NCBI RefSeq assembly: GCF_001189245.1
Contig: NZ_LFIQ01000119.1
Location: 380,606 to 444,605, forward strand
Source of the DNA: Bradyrhizobium pachyrhizi
Lineage (GTDB): Bacteria; Pseudomonadota; Alphaproteobacteria; Rhizobiales; Xanthobacteraceae
Reading direction: 5' to 3'
Length of the DNA stretch: 64,000 nucleotides
A model generated the notes under the pieces. That model was given only the letters and a program-made list of their open reading frames with translations, was not told the DNA's origin and ran no database searches. Below are positions 17,645 through 26,927 of this stretch, in pieces (the stretch's first letter is position 1; every line of letters starts with the position of its first letter). Both the position numbers and the translations under genes were made by a program.

Positions 17645-19038
17645 CTGATCGCATCCCTCTGAGATCGGGTCAGGCGGTCGAGCAGCCTGCGCACAGGCAT
17701 CGATCCGCCGCTACGTGCCGAAGCGAAAACCTCGGCCGCAAGGCTGGCGCCTTCGCCGGCCGGAATTCCGGTTCCGGCCAGGCGGCTCTCAAAAACCTCA
17801 GTGGCACGGGCTTCGTCCTGGAACACCAGAACCTTGGGCGCCTCGCGCGCGGTCCGGCGAAGACGCGCACCATTTTCCATCTCCAGTTCGACGGTCGCGT
17901 CGAGATGGGTACCGATCGCGTCCGGCTCGACGATCATCTTGTCGACGAGTGCCATGATCTCCCGGTCCTGGCGGTGCTCGACGCCCATCTCGTAGTCGAG
18001 GCGGCCGTAGCGCAGCATGGCGGCGACCGCAAAGGCGGTGCTGGCCTGGGTCTGCACCGTCCGCGTGAACGGTCCCTTGAAGGACGTTCCCGGATACTGC
18101 GTATAGGGCTCCCAGATCGTCACGGTGATCAGCTTTACCTGCGGCAGATCGATGCCGTCGCGGTGAAGCACATGCGCCGCCAGCACCGCCGACATATTGT
18201 CGCCCAGGGTTGCGAACGGCTTTGCCATGATGCCGATCATCGTCGCGACATCGGGGCCTCGCTGCCATTGTTCTGGCGTGCGATCGAGGCCGGCAAGCGA
18301 GCGCAACAACCCCTTCGGTCCTTCCAGCGCATCAGGCGCCCCCTGGACGCCGCGCGCCGCAAGCTCCGCGGCCACCAGCCCGCCCTGGGCGGCGCGCCCG
18401 TTCTGTACGCGCCATTCATCGGAGCCGCAGCGCACCGGCTCCAGCGTGCCGCCGGTCGTACAGGCCGCGATTGCAACCGCGCTGGTGGACCTCGATGGAT
18501 CGAGCCCAAGTGCGGCTGCGGCCGCCGCCGCGGCACCGATCGTGCCGAAGGTCGGGCTGGTCCGTACGCCCCTGCGGATCAGGCCGCGGGCAACGACTTC
18601 ACCCGCACCAAGCCATTTGAGCGCGGAATAGCCGACCGTAAGAGCGGTCAATACGGTGCGCAGCGGCGCATCCAGCGTTTCGCCAAGCGACACCGCGACC
18701 GGCGCAATCAGGGATCCCGGGTGCGTCCATGAATCGTGGTCGGTATCGTCCTGAAAATGGGCATGAACGGCAATGCCATTGGCGAGAACCGCCTCGGACA
18801 GCGCGGCATGTTTGCCGCTCGCCCAGATGCGCGCGGTACGCGGTCCAGGCAGCACCTCCGCGGCCATCGCGCGCGCGGCCGCGGCCGTCGGCTCGTGCCG
18901 CGCCGCGAGCGCGAGCCCCAGCGAGTCGAGCAGGCAAATGGCTGCCTTCGTGGCGACATCCGGGGACAGTTCGCTCGCCGACGTCGTTGTGGCGAAGGTC
19001 CCGAGCAGCGCAGTGGCGTTCAGAGTAGCTGACATCAT
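17641..19038 (-). CDS. MmgE/PrpD family protein (second copy)
   Basis: A 465-residue MmgE/PrpD family protein, clearly diverged from the copy at 11.3-12.6 kb. Matching family blocks are ICLLDSLGLALAARHEPT, ANGIAVHAHFQDDTDHDSWTHPGS and, in the lid domain, WRVQNGRAAQGGLVAAELAA. The catalytic region HxQDDTDHDSWTHPG differs from the LDYDDVALAGHPS of the other copy, which hints at different substrates or a heteromeric enzyme. It overlaps livF upstream and the SDR gene downstream by four bases each, which ties transport and catabolism into one transcript. Confidence 0.85.
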   Translation of the reverse strand: MMSATLNATALLGTFATTTSASELSPDVATKAAICLLDSLGLALAARHEPTAAAARAMAAEVLPGPRTARIWASGKHAALSEAVLANGIAVHAHFQDDTDHDSWTHPGSLIAPVAVSLGETLDAPLRTVLTALTVGYSALKWLGAGEVVARGLIRRGVRTSPTFGTIGAAAAAAAALGLDPSRSTSAVAIAACTTGGTLEPVRCGSDEWRVQNGRAAQGGLVAAELAARGVQGAPDALEGPKGLLRSLAGLDRTPEQWQRGPDVATMIGIMAKPFATLGDNMSAVLAAHVLHRDGIDLPQVKLITVTIWEPYTQYPGTSFKGPFTRTVQTQASTAFAVAAMLRYGRLDYEMGVEHRQDREIMALVDKMIVEPDAIGTHLDATVELEMENGARLRRTAREAPKVLVFQDEARATEVFESRLAGTGIPAGEGASLAAEVFASARSGGSMPVRRLLDRLTRSQRDAIR

Positions 19039-19727
19039 AGATACTCCTCGGCAAGCGCAACGTCGCGAATTTCGGCAACGGTGCCGCTCCGCCTGACCTC
19101 ACCACCGCGCATCACGTAGCCGCGTGTGGCAAGCTTGAGCGCCGGACGCGCCATCTGCTCGGTCATGAGAATGGTCGTGCCGCGCTGTTGCATATGGCGG
19201 ATCGCCTCGCTGATCTGCGCGATCCACACCGGCGCAAGTCCGAGAAACGGCTCATCCAGCAGCAGCAGCTTGGGAAACGAACTCATGGCGCGCGCCAGGG
19301 CGACGATCTGCTGTTGTCCCCCCGACAATTGTCCGGCCGGCTGGCTGGCGCGCTCCTTCAGGATCGGGAAGATGCCACAGAGCCAGGCCCAGGCTTGGCG
19401 CTGGCTCGCCCCGCCGTGCCAGCAGGCGCCACTCAGGACGTTGTCGGCGACCGACATGGTCGGGAATACGCGGCGGCCTTCGGGCGAATAACCAATTCCG
19501 GCCCGCGCGCGCCCGTCGCAGGAAACGGCACTGAGATCACGGCCCGCGAAGCGCACGCTGCCATGCGAGGCCTGGACCAGACCGATGATAGCGTTGATCA
19601 GGCTCGACTTGCCGGCGCCATTGGCGCCGATCAGCAGGACCGTCTCGCCCTCGGCGACGTCGATCGAGACGCCGCTGATTGCCGTGATGCCGCCGTAGCG
19701 GACTTCGAGGTCTTTCACCGCCAGCAT
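19035..19727 (-). CDS. livF: ABC transporter ATP-binding protein, LivF type
   Basis: Cytosolic ATPase of a branched-chain amino acid/amide-type (HAAT) importer, 230 residues. It has Walker A GANGAGKSS, the signature LSGGQQQIVALARA and Walker B LLLLDEPFLGLAP, in the order and spacing of LivF. Its start overlaps the stop of livG (TGATG). The transporter genes lie at the head of the catabolic string, so the substrate is more likely the pathway's organic acid than an amino acid. Confidence 0.93.
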   Translation of the reverse strand: MLAVKDLEVRYGGITAISGVSIDVAEGETVLLIGANGAGKSSLINAIIGLVQASHGSVRFAGRDLSAVSCDGRARAGIGYSPEGRRVFPTMSVADNVLSGACWHGGASQRQAWAWLCGIFPILKERASQPAGQLSGGQQQIVALARAMSSFPKLLLLDEPFLGLAPVWIAQISEAIRHMQQRGTTILMTEQMARPALKLATRGYVMRGGEVRRSGTVAEIRDVALAEEYL

Positions 19728-20485
19728 CAGGCCGCCTCCTCGTCCACTGTCCCGAGATAGGCGTCGATGACATCCTTGCGTGCCAGGACGTCGGCGGGAG
19801 CGCCCTCGGCCAGAACACGGCCGGAATCGAGCACCAGTATTCTCGGACAGAGGCGGCGCACGAGATCCATGTCATGCTCGACGATCAGGACCCCGCAACC
19901 GAGCACCGTCCTCACGTGGCGCACGAAAGCATCGACCCGCAGGCGCTCCCGCCGCTCGAGACCGGCCGCCGGCTCGTCGAGCAGCAGGACTTTCGGCCGA
20001 GCGGCGCAAGCCAGAATGAGGCCCAGCATCTTCTGGAGCCCGTACGGCAGCTTGTCGCTCTGCTCGTCGAGTTGCGGTTCGAGCTCGAACTCGTCGATCA
20101 GCGGCGCGACGCTGTCCCATCCGGGCCCACTGCCGCTGAAGCGAAGGGCCCGCGAAATGTTCTCGCGGACCGACGCCGTACGAAAGGTGTTGGTCTGTTG
20201 AAAGCTGCGGATAATTCCCATGCGACTGACGGCATGCAGCGGCTTGCCGGTCATATCCTTGCCGTCGAGCCGCACCCGGCCGGTGGTCGGCGGCAGCATG
20301 CCGCAAATGACGTTGATGAGCGTGGTCTTGCCGGCGCCGTTCGGCCCGATGACGCCAAGGACGTCGCCTGGCGGGATGGCGAAGCTGATATTGTCGAAGA
20401 CATGCAGCCCGCCGAAACGCTTGGAGATGGCTGCGACCTCGAGCAGCGCGCCGCCGTCGGTCCGTCCGGTGCGTTCAGTCGTCAT
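19727..20485 (-). CDS. livG: ABC transporter ATP-binding protein, LivG type
   Basis: Second ATPase of the importer, 252 residues, with Walker A GPNGAGKTT and the LivG-like insert before Walker B (KVLLLDEPAAGLERRER). The signature region reads LPYGLQKMLGLILACA rather than LSGGQ; a divergent signature is common in LivG. The ATG at 20485 overlaps the livM stop by four bases, so the frame that continues far upstream is not used. Confidence 0.93.
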   Translation of the reverse strand: MTTERTGRTDGGALLEVAAISKRFGGLHVFDNISFAIPPGDVLGVIGPNGAGKTTLINVICGMLPPTTGRVRLDGKDMTGKPLHAVSRMGIIRSFQQTNTFRTASVRENISRALRFSGSGPGWDSVAPLIDEFELEPQLDEQSDKLPYGLQKMLGLILACAARPKVLLLDEPAAGLERRERLRVDAFVRHVRTVLGCGVLIVEHDMDLVRRLCPRILVLDSGRVLAEGAPADVLARKDVIDAYLGTVDEEAA

Positions 20486-21519
20486 TGCAGGGGCTCCATC
20501 GCATTGGGCACGCTCAGCGTCGGCGACGAGGCGACGGTGGAAGACCGCGACGGCGACGGCGGAGAAAACACGCGGACGCCGAGGCGATGGATCGTCCCGA
20601 CGACGCCCTCGCGCGCGACCAGCACCACCACCACGATCAGGAAGCCGAACAGGAACTGGGAATACTCCCCGCGCAGTGCGAAGACGTCTCCCGCCCAGAT
20701 CAGGAGAGCGCCACCGACAACCGGGCCAAGCATGCTGCTCTTCCCACCGATGATCGCATAGGCAATGTAGTTGACCGATGACAGCGCGCTGAACGAGGTC
20801 GGATGAGCGGTGAGCAGCATGTTGACGAGAGCGAAGCCGGCGAGCCCGGATACACCCGCCGCGATGGCGAAGCCGAACGCCTTGTAGTGCCAGACGACAA
20901 GGCCGAGACTCTGGGCGAGCAGTTCGTTCTCCTCGATCGCCGCGAAATGCTGGCGCAGCGTGCGGGTCACCGCAGCGGTGACGATAGCGCCGGCGAGCGC
21001 CAGCCCGATCGTGACCTGCAGCACCGCGCGGTTGTCGGCGAGCTCCAGCCCGAACAGCGTCACGGCCGGCATGCCGACCAGTCCATTGGACCCGCCGGTC
21101 CATCCCGGCGTTTCAAACAGCAACAGTTGCGTGATCTCGGTGAGAACGAACGTGACCAGCACGAAATAGACGCCGGTCAGACGGAGCACCAGCGCACCGA
21201 GCGGCAGCGCAAACAGCGCCGGCACCACGAAGCTCGCAAGCCCCAGCAGCAGCACATCGGTCACGCCGTGACGAAGCCCCAGGATCGCGACGGTGTAACC
21301 GCCGATCGCCATGAAGGTCGGCACCGCGAAGGTCATCAGATTCATGCGCAGCATGATGTAGACGCTGAACGCGGCCGTAATCGCGATCAGCATCTGGTTG
21401 GCCAGCGAATAGACCATCGGGTTCTGGCTGAGCCAGGGAACTACGAAAGCGGCCGCGATAACCACGACGCTTGCTGCCTCGGCCAGGTCGCCGCGCTTGG
21501 AAAGGGTGCGGGCTGTCAT
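20482..21519 (-). CDS. livM: ABC transporter permease, LivM type
   Basis: Inner-membrane permease of 345 residues with about nine hydrophobic segments and the family-typical core RTLRQHFAAIEENELLAQSLGLV, the cytoplasmic coupling loop. A long N-terminal extension of the open frame is antisense to livH and is rejected; the ATG at 21519 lies four bases after the livH stop. The C-terminus ends in a cytosolic basic/serine tail. Confidence 0.93.
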   Translation of the reverse strand: MTARTLSKRGDLAEAASVVVIAAAFVVPWLSQNPMVYSLANQMLIAITAAFSVYIMLRMNLMTFAVPTFMAIGGYTVAILGLRHGVTDVLLLGLASFVVPALFALPLGALVLRLTGVYFVLVTFVLTEITQLLLFETPGWTGGSNGLVGMPAVTLFGLELADNRAVLQVTIGLALAGAIVTAAVTRTLRQHFAAIEENELLAQSLGLVVWHYKAFGFAIAAGVSGLAGFALVNMLLTAHPTSFSALSSVNYIAYAIIGGKSSMLGPVVGGALLIWAGDVFALRGEYSQFLFGFLIVVVVLVAREGVVGTIHRLGVRVFSPPSPSRSSTVASSPTLSVPNAMEPLQ

Positions 21520-21523
21520 GTGC

Positions 21524-22390
21524 TCAAGCTCCCCGAACCCGGTGGCCGAACAGACCCGATGGCTTGACGACCAGCATGACCAGGACGAGCACGAACAGCG
21601 CGAGTGCGCCCTTCGAGCCACCGAGATAGACCGCCGAGAACGCCTCCGCCATGCCGACGATGAAAGCCGCGACTGTCGCACCACCGACGCTACCGAGACC
21701 GCCGAGAATGACGATCAGGAAGGACGTCGCCAGCACAGGATCGCCGATATGCGGCGCAAGCGACAGGATCGGTGTGACCAGCGCGCCGGTGAGGCCGGCG
21801 AGCCCCGTCGCCAGGGCGAAGGCGGCCGGAAACAGAATCGCCGGACGCAGTCCCTGCGCCGTCGCCACCGCGCGGTCATCAGCCAGCGCACGCAGCGCGC
21901 GACCGAAATCGGTGTAATAGATCAGGCCGTAGATCGACAGGATTCCGACGATGCAGACGCCCAGCACCACGAGATTCTCGATCGGCACAAAGAAGCCATG
22001 GCCGTGAATGACACCGGTCAATGGAAAGGCGAAGGCCGGAGATTGCGGTCCGAATACCACCAATATGCCGCTCGACATCATCAAATAGAGGCCGAGCGTC
22101 AGCATCAGTGTCGCCAGATGATCGTCGATCACGCGATCCAGCACGAAGCGTTCGAACAGGAATCCGAGCAGCGTGGTGCCCAGCGCCGCGCAGATCACCG
22201 CCAGCGCGTAGGGCATACCGAGATAGGTCACCGCGGAATAGGCGAGATATCCTCCGAGAACGTAGAAGCCGCCATGTGCGAAATTGACGACTCCGAGAAT
22301 GCCGAAGATCAGGGTGAAGCCGAGGGCGAGCAGCGCGTACTGCGCACCCAGGCTGATGCCGATGAGGCAGGTGGCGACAAAACCTTGCAC
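21524..22390 (-). CDS. livH: ABC transporter permease, LivH type
   Basis: Inner-membrane permease of 288 residues beginning with ISLGAQYALLALGFTLIFG and VNFAHGGFYVLGGYLAY, the hallmark of LivH permeases. The coupling loop (FGRALRALADDRAVATAQGL) is present. It is the second gene of the string, between the binding protein and livM. Confidence 0.94.
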   Translation of the reverse strand: MQGFVATCLIGISLGAQYALLALGFTLIFGILGVVNFAHGGFYVLGGYLAYSAVTYLGMPYALAVICAALGTTLLGFLFERFVLDRVIDDHLATLMLTLGLYLMMSSGILVVFGPQSPAFAFPLTGVIHGHGFFVPIENLVVLGVCIVGILSIYGLIYYTDFGRALRALADDRAVATAQGLRPAILFPAAFALATGLAGLTGALVTPILSLAPHIGDPVLATSFLIVILGGLGSVGGATVAAFIVGMAEAFSAVYLGGSKGALALFVLVLVMLVVKPSGLFGHRVRGA

Positions 22391-22400
22391 GGAGTACCCG

Positions 22401-23588
22401 CTACTTGCCGCCGGCCGCTTCGACCCTGATGGTCGGTTGCAGCTTGCCTTTTTCCACTAGCCCGACGCCGAACGGGAACGACAGTTCCTGGTTGATGCCG
22501 AAGAAATCCTGCCCGATCCAGTGACCGGGACCGATATTGGGATCCTCAACCGGCAACGATCGCAGGGCCTCGGCAACCTTGGCCGTGTCCGAGATGGTAC
22601 CGGCCTTGGCGATGGCTTTGGTTACCATGCGGGCGGCGGAGACCCACTGAAAGAACAGATTGTTTTCCGGCCGCTCGGCGCCGAGCAGCTTCTTGTACTC
22701 GTCGGCGATCAATTGCACTTTCTCGTCAATGAGAACCGGCTCGTACCAATAGAAGTCCTTCAGCACCTCATCGCCACCGGCGACGCGGGAGATTTCGGTG
22801 TATCCCGGACCGCCGAGACGTCCGATCGGTCCCTCAAAGCCAGCCTGACGCAATTGCTTCACGATGATGCCGGCGTCGCCAGGTGGCGATGAAGCGAGAT
22901 CGACGGCATCAGGCTTGGCGTTCATGATCCGGGTCACGATCGGCGCGAAATTGGTGGTGCCACGCTGATAATATTCTTCAGAAGCGGTGATGCCGGTTCT
23001 CTTGTATGCGTCGGCGTCGACGCTCGCGATATCCGTGCCGCCCTGGTCGTTCGGCGCGACCAGCACCACGCTCTTCATGCCGAACTTCTGCTTGGCGATC
23101 TTGATGATCGGCTCGGCCCAGCCCGAAGGACCCGGCCCCATGTGAAAGACCAGCGGCAACTGCGGCGATAGTGCATCCTTGGCGTAGCCGTTGCCCATCA
23201 CCAGCATCGAATTGCGCTTGGCGATCGGCTTCACGCCGGTGAGCTCGGGCGAGCCGATCGGGCCGATGATGAATTTGACGCCCTGCCCTGCCAGCGTGTT
23301 GGCTGCAGCGGCAGCGCCTTCGGCCGTGTACTTGCTGTCGATGGCGACGACGTTGACCTTGCATGGCGCCCCGTCGACCTTGATCAGGCCGTCCCGGTTG
23401 GCCTCGGCAGCGACGAGTTCGACCGCGCCGCGCAGCGCGAGGCCCCATTGCGCAGCGGGACCCGACAGAACGCCGACGACGCCGAGCGTCAATTCCTGTC
23501 CCGCCGCCATCACCGAGACATTCGAACTGGCCAGCGCAGCGCCGACGGCGATGCCGGACAACAGCAGATTTCTCCGCGTAGTGCTCAT
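22401..23588 (-). CDS. livK: ABC transporter substrate-binding protein (LivK-like)
   Basis: Periplasmic type I binding protein of 395 residues. The N-terminus STTRRNLLLSGIAVGAAL resembles a twin-arginine signal, with cleavage likely near VMAAG. The mature part begins ELTLGVVGVLSGPAAQWG, as in HAAT-system receptors. It is the first gene of the minus-strand string, facing the dctP gene across a 377-base promoter region. GGGGGAG lies immediately before the ATG at 23588, with an alternative GTG one codon upstream. The ligand cannot be deduced from sequence. Confidence 0.9.
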   Translation of the reverse strand: MSTTRRNLLLSGIAVGAALASSNVSVMAAGQELTLGVVGVLSGPAAQWGLALRGAVELVAAEANRDGLIKVDGAPCKVNVVAIDSKYTAEGAAAAANTLAGQGVKFIIGPIGSPELTGVKPIAKRNSMLVMGNGYAKDALSPQLPLVFHMGPGPSGWAEPIIKIAKQKFGMKSVVLVAPNDQGGTDIASVDADAYKRTGITASEEYYQRGTTNFAPIVTRIMNAKPDAVDLASSPPGDAGIIVKQLRQAGFEGPIGRLGGPGYTEISRVAGGDEVLKDFYWYEPVLIDEKVQLIADEYKKLLGAERPENNLFFQWVSAARMVTKAIAKAGTISDTAKVAEALRSLPVEDPNIGPGHWIGQDFFGINQELSFPFGVGLVEKGKLQPTIRVEAAGGK

Positions 23589-23717
23589 CACTCCCCCCGT
23601 AATTTGTTGCGGCTCATGCGCCGTCCACTTGTTGCGTGGAAACCCGAAGCGTTCCGCTCCGGGGCCGCGCGTATCGCTCGGCGCCGGGACGCTAGGCGCG
23701 CGGAGGCTGCCTTGTCA

Positions 23718-23731
23718 ATGAAACGTTTCAT
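23718..23731. promoter_or_regulatory. Candidate LacI-family operator (perfect palindrome)
   Basis: ATGAAACGTTTCAT is a perfect 14-bp palindrome with a central CG, the pattern bound by LacI-family regulators. It lies 130 bases upstream of livK, toward its promoter. A LacI-family gene is encoded in the operon it would control. Confidence 0.65.
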
Positions 23732-23876
23732 GAAAAATAGGGCAGATCAGCTATGCTTGAGATGAGTCACCGTTCCGAACGTACAATAAATGCAAATAAT
23801 AACAGTATCTTACGCTATCGATCGAACGATCCATCAGAACTCCCAACGACGCGCCGCTACTGACACACCCGCACAA

Positions 23877-23890
23877 TGAAACGTTCCACT
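23877..23890. promoter_or_regulatory. Second candidate operator half-conserved near dctP
   Basis: ATGAAACGTTCCAC matches the upstream palindrome at 12 of 14 positions, with the left half intact. The two sites are centred 159 bp apart, close to 15 helical turns, so looping between them is possible. It lies 76 bases before the dctP start. Confidence 0.5.
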
Positions 23891-23965
23891 TGAATCAATC
23901 TGGCCCGGCCGTTAGCTTCCGTGACCCGTCGCGCACAGAAGACGACGGCCAAGGGGAGAAACTCG

Positions 23966-24988
23966 ATGATGCGGGGCGCCGTGACGGCCGTGCTTGCCGT
24001 GCTTGCGATTCAGTGCAGCCAGGGAGCGCTAGCAGCCGAACCTCAGTTCAAGCTGCGGGCTTCGGTGGACACCTCGGCGACACACGGACGGACATTGTCT
24101 GCCGCCGACTACCTGAAGAAGCTGCAGGAAAAATCCGGCGGCCGGATCACGACCGAGCTGTTCCACAGCGGCCAGTTGTTTCGCGACCGCGACGTGGTGA
24201 AGGCGCTGCGTCAGGGCGCCGTCGAGATGGCGATCCCCGGCACCTGGGTGCTGACCGGCTTCGTCCCCGATGCAGACGTCTTCCAGCTGCCGGCATTTTT
24301 CGGGCAGCCCTATCCGGTGGTCTATGCTGCTGCCGACGGCAAGATCGGCGAGATCATCAACAAGCAATTCGAGAGCAAGCTCGATGTCAAATTGCTCGGC
24401 CCCTGGCTGCAGCTCGGATATCAAAACACCTACAGCACCAACAAGCCGATCCGCGACTTCGCCGATCAGGCCGGCATGAAGATCCGCAACTCCGGCGGTG
24501 CCGGACAATCGGCGCGGGCCAAGTTCTTCAATGCAACACCGAACGTCACAGCCTGGCCGGACGTTCCGCTGGCGCTGTCGCAAGGCACGTTCGACGGGCT
24601 GAGCTCGACCGATGAAAGCCTTGCCAGCGCAAAGCTCTGGGAATCCGGCGTGAAGTATGGCTTTGCGGATCGCGAATTCGTCGGGTTCTACGTGCCGATG
24701 ATCAGCGAGAGCTTCTACAAGAAGCTGCCGCCGGATCTCCAGAAGCTGGTCGTCGACCTCTGGCAGGAGAACATCGATGCCTACCGCAAGAGCATGGAAG
24801 AGGCTCAGACCGAGGCGCGCCATACGCTGGAAAAGAACGGCATCGTGTTCGTTTCGCCGTCCGAGAGCGCGCTCGCTGAGGTCCGCGCCAAGATGCTGCC
24901 TTTGCAGGACGGCATCGCGAAGGAGTTGCGGATTTCGCCCGCCTTGCTGCAGCAGGTGCAGGCGGATGTAACGACCGTCGGCCATTGA
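23966..24988 (+). CDS. dctP: TRAP transporter substrate-binding protein DctP
   Basis: Periplasmic receptor of a TRAP importer, 340 residues, with a Sec signal peptide (MMRGAVTAVLAVLAIQCSQGALAA). Family blocks are SGGRITTELFHSGQL, DLQKLVVDLWQEN and the solute-binding region around KIRNSGGAGQSARAKFFNATP, where the ligand-carboxylate Arg of TRAP receptors is expected. AAGGGGAGAA fixes the start at 23966. It is the first gene of the plus-strand operon dctP-dctQ-dctM-ligase, divergent from the liv string. Confidence 0.92.
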   Translation: MMRGAVTAVLAVLAIQCSQGALAAEPQFKLRASVDTSATHGRTLSAADYLKKLQEKSGGRITTELFHSGQLFRDRDVVKALRQGAVEMAIPGTWVLTGFVPDADVFQLPAFFGQPYPVVYAAADGKIGEIINKQFESKLDVKLLGPWLQLGYQNTYSTNKPIRDFADQAGMKIRNSGGAGQSARAKFFNATPNVTAWPDVPLALSQGTFDGLSSTDESLASAKLWESGVKYGFADREFVGFYVPMISESFYKKLPPDLQKLVVDLWQENIDAYRKSMEEAQTEARHTLEKNGIVFVSPSESALAEVRAKMLPLQDGIAKELRISPALLQQVQADVTTVGH

Positions 24989-24997
24989 TTGCCACCC

Positions 24998-25501
24998 ATG
25001 ATGAAGATCTGGAACAGGCTTGAACTCCTGTTGATAGGAGTTCTTGGTGCCGCCGCGCTGACGGTCGGGACCGCTCAGGTCATCGGCCGTTACGTGAACA
25101 AGAATTTCGCTTTCATCAATGGCGAGGAGGTAGTGGTCTATCTGACGGTCTGGGCGGTGTTTCTGGCGTCGAGCCAGTTGGTCCGGACCGATGGGCATGT
25201 CAGGCCCGACGTCGTCCTGCGACTGTTGCCGCCGCAAGGGCAAAGATGGGTCGAGGCATTCAACTGCTGTGTCGCGATCTTGTTTTGTGGCGGCCTGGCC
25301 TATTGCGGCTTCCAGGTTTCCGACGTCGCCCGCAGCCTCGACGAGCGCAGCATCACGGGCCTCGAATTCCCGATGTGGATCTACTACTCGGCCATCCTGA
25401 CCGGCGCCGTGCTGATGCTGTTGCGCTACGTCATCAAGCTATATTTGCTCGTCTTCCGCTTCGATCCCGCCACCATGGTCATCGCCGTTCACGATCACTG
25501 A
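24998..25501 (+). CDS. dctQ: TRAP transporter small permease DctQ
   Basis: Inner-membrane protein of about 167 residues with four hydrophobic segments, the size and topology of DctQ. NGEEVVVYLTVWAVFLASSQLVRTDGHVRPDVV is the conserved core between helices 2 and 3. The start is ATG at 24998 or the adjacent ATG at 25001, nine bases after the dctP stop. It forms the membrane complex with DctM. Confidence 0.9.
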   Translation: MMKIWNRLELLLIGVLGAAALTVGTAQVIGRYVNKNFAFINGEEVVVYLTVWAVFLASSQLVRTDGHVRPDVVLRLLPPQGQRWVEAFNCCVAILFCGGLAYCGFQVSDVARSLDERSITGLEFPMWIYYSAILTGAVLMLLRYVIKLYLLVFRFDPATMVIAVHDH

Positions 25502-25611
25502 GCGATCGGCGGCGACGTCAGCCGTCTTGATGACCGATCTGCCATCGGCAAACTGACCGTCGTGGTCCCGCATCGGGACGCTTCAGGTCCAGCAACAACG
25601 AGACCGACACG

Positions 25612-26895
25612 ATGTGGACGATGCTTTTCCTGCTGATGTTCTTCGGGCTGCTCTGCGCGGGAATGCCGATCTTTCTGGTGTTGGGTCTCTGCGCGGCGGT
25701 CCTGTTCGGCTTCAGCGACCAGCCTCTGGTGGCGATCGCGCAGAAGATCGCCGATGAAATGAATTCCAGCACACTGATGGCCTTGCCGTTGTTCGTGATG
25801 GCTGCCGCATTCATGCGGCGCGGCGGCGTCGCCAAGGCACTGGTCGATGTCGCGATCGCCTGGTTCGGACGATTGCGGGGCGCGCTCGGTCTCGTGACGG
25901 TGGTGTCATGTACCCTGTTTGCCGCGATCTGCGGCTCCTCGGTCGCGACTGCGCTCGCCATGGGCACCATTCTGGTGCCGGCGATGATCGAGCGCGGCTA
26001 TCCGCGTCATTTTGCGCTTGGCGTGGTCGGCGCTTCCGGCACGATCGGCATCGTGATTCCACCCAGCCTGTCGCTGATTCTTTACGGGCTGATCGCAGAG
26101 CAGTCCGTGCCGCGCCTGTTCCTGGCCGGCATCATGCCCGGGCTGCTGCAGGCAGCGATGTTCTTCGGCTGGGTGTTCTACTACTCGCACAAATACGAGC
26201 TGCCGCGCGAGCCGGCCGTGCCACGCACCGAACTGGTGCGGATGAGCCTCAATGCCCTGCCCGCGCTTTGCGTACCTTTCATCGTGATGGTCGGAATCTA
26301 CGGCGGCCTGATGACGGTCACCGAAGCAGCCGCGGTCTCGGCCACGGTGGCTCTTCTCGTCAGCCTGTTCTTCTATCGCGGCTTTAAGGTCAGCCAGACG
26401 CTCGAGGTGATCGCCGAGGCAATCAAGAGCGCCGCGACGATCATGATCATCGTCGCGACCGCTTTGGCGTTCGGCCACTGGATGACGGACTCGGGCATCC
26501 CGGCCTCGCTGGTGAAGTTCACGCTCGACAACCAGCTTCATCCCTGGCAATTCCTGCTCGCGATCAACGTGCTGCTGCTCGTGCTCGGATGCTTTCTCGA
26601 GGTCGCCGCCACGCTGCTGGTGGTGATGCCGATCCTTGCGCCTGCGCTGAAACCGCTCGGAATCGATCCCGTCCATTTCGCGATCGTCTTCACCCACAAC
26701 ATGGAGATCGCGCTGGTTCATCCCCCGGTCGGACTGAACCTCTACGTGCTGGCCACGATTTCGACGGCGCCGGTCACCGAAGTGGTGCGCGGCGTTCTGC
26801 CGTTCCTCGGCCTGCTGCTGCTGTGCCTTGCGATCATCACCTATGTCCCACAGCTTTCGCTTTGGCTGCCCAATCTGGTCTACGGCGCGGGCTAG
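25612..26895 (+). CDS. dctM: TRAP transporter large permease DctM
   Basis: Inner-membrane transport subunit of 427 residues and about 12 helices. It shows family motifs such as MALPLFVMAAAFMRRGGVAKAL, ICGSSVATALAMGTI and GASGTIGIVIPPSLSLILYGLIAEQSV. It energises import with a sodium gradient in known members. It follows dctQ after a 110-base gap without coding sequence. Confidence 0.93.
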   Translation: MWTMLFLLMFFGLLCAGMPIFLVLGLCAAVLFGFSDQPLVAIAQKIADEMNSSTLMALPLFVMAAAFMRRGGVAKALVDVAIAWFGRLRGALGLVTVVSCTLFAAICGSSVATALAMGTILVPAMIERGYPRHFALGVVGASGTIGIVIPPSLSLILYGLIAEQSVPRLFLAGIMPGLLQAAMFFGWVFYYSHKYELPREPAVPRTELVRMSLNALPALCVPFIVMVGIYGGLMTVTEAAAVSATVALLVSLFFYRGFKVSQTLEVIAEAIKSAATIMIIVATALAFGHWMTDSGIPASLVKFTLDNQLHPWQFLLAINVLLLVLGCFLEVAATLLVVMPILAPALKPLGIDPVHFAIVFTHNMEIALVHPPVGLNLYVLATISTAPVTEVVRGVLPFLGLLLLCLAIITYVPQLSLWLPNLVYGAG

Positions 26896-26927
26896 CAACG
26901 CGGATCGTCTCGACGGAGAGCTCGAGC

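Larger units (their letters stand above)
23589..23965. promoter_or_regulatory. Divergent promoter region of the catabolic island
   Basis: This 377-base region separates livK (minus) from dctP (plus) and must hold both promoters. It contains the two candidate LacI-type operators listed separately. The middle (23755-23830) is A+T-rich compared with the surroundings. No gene is seen. AAGGGGAGAA at 23951-23960 is the ribosome site of dctP. Confidence 0.6.
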
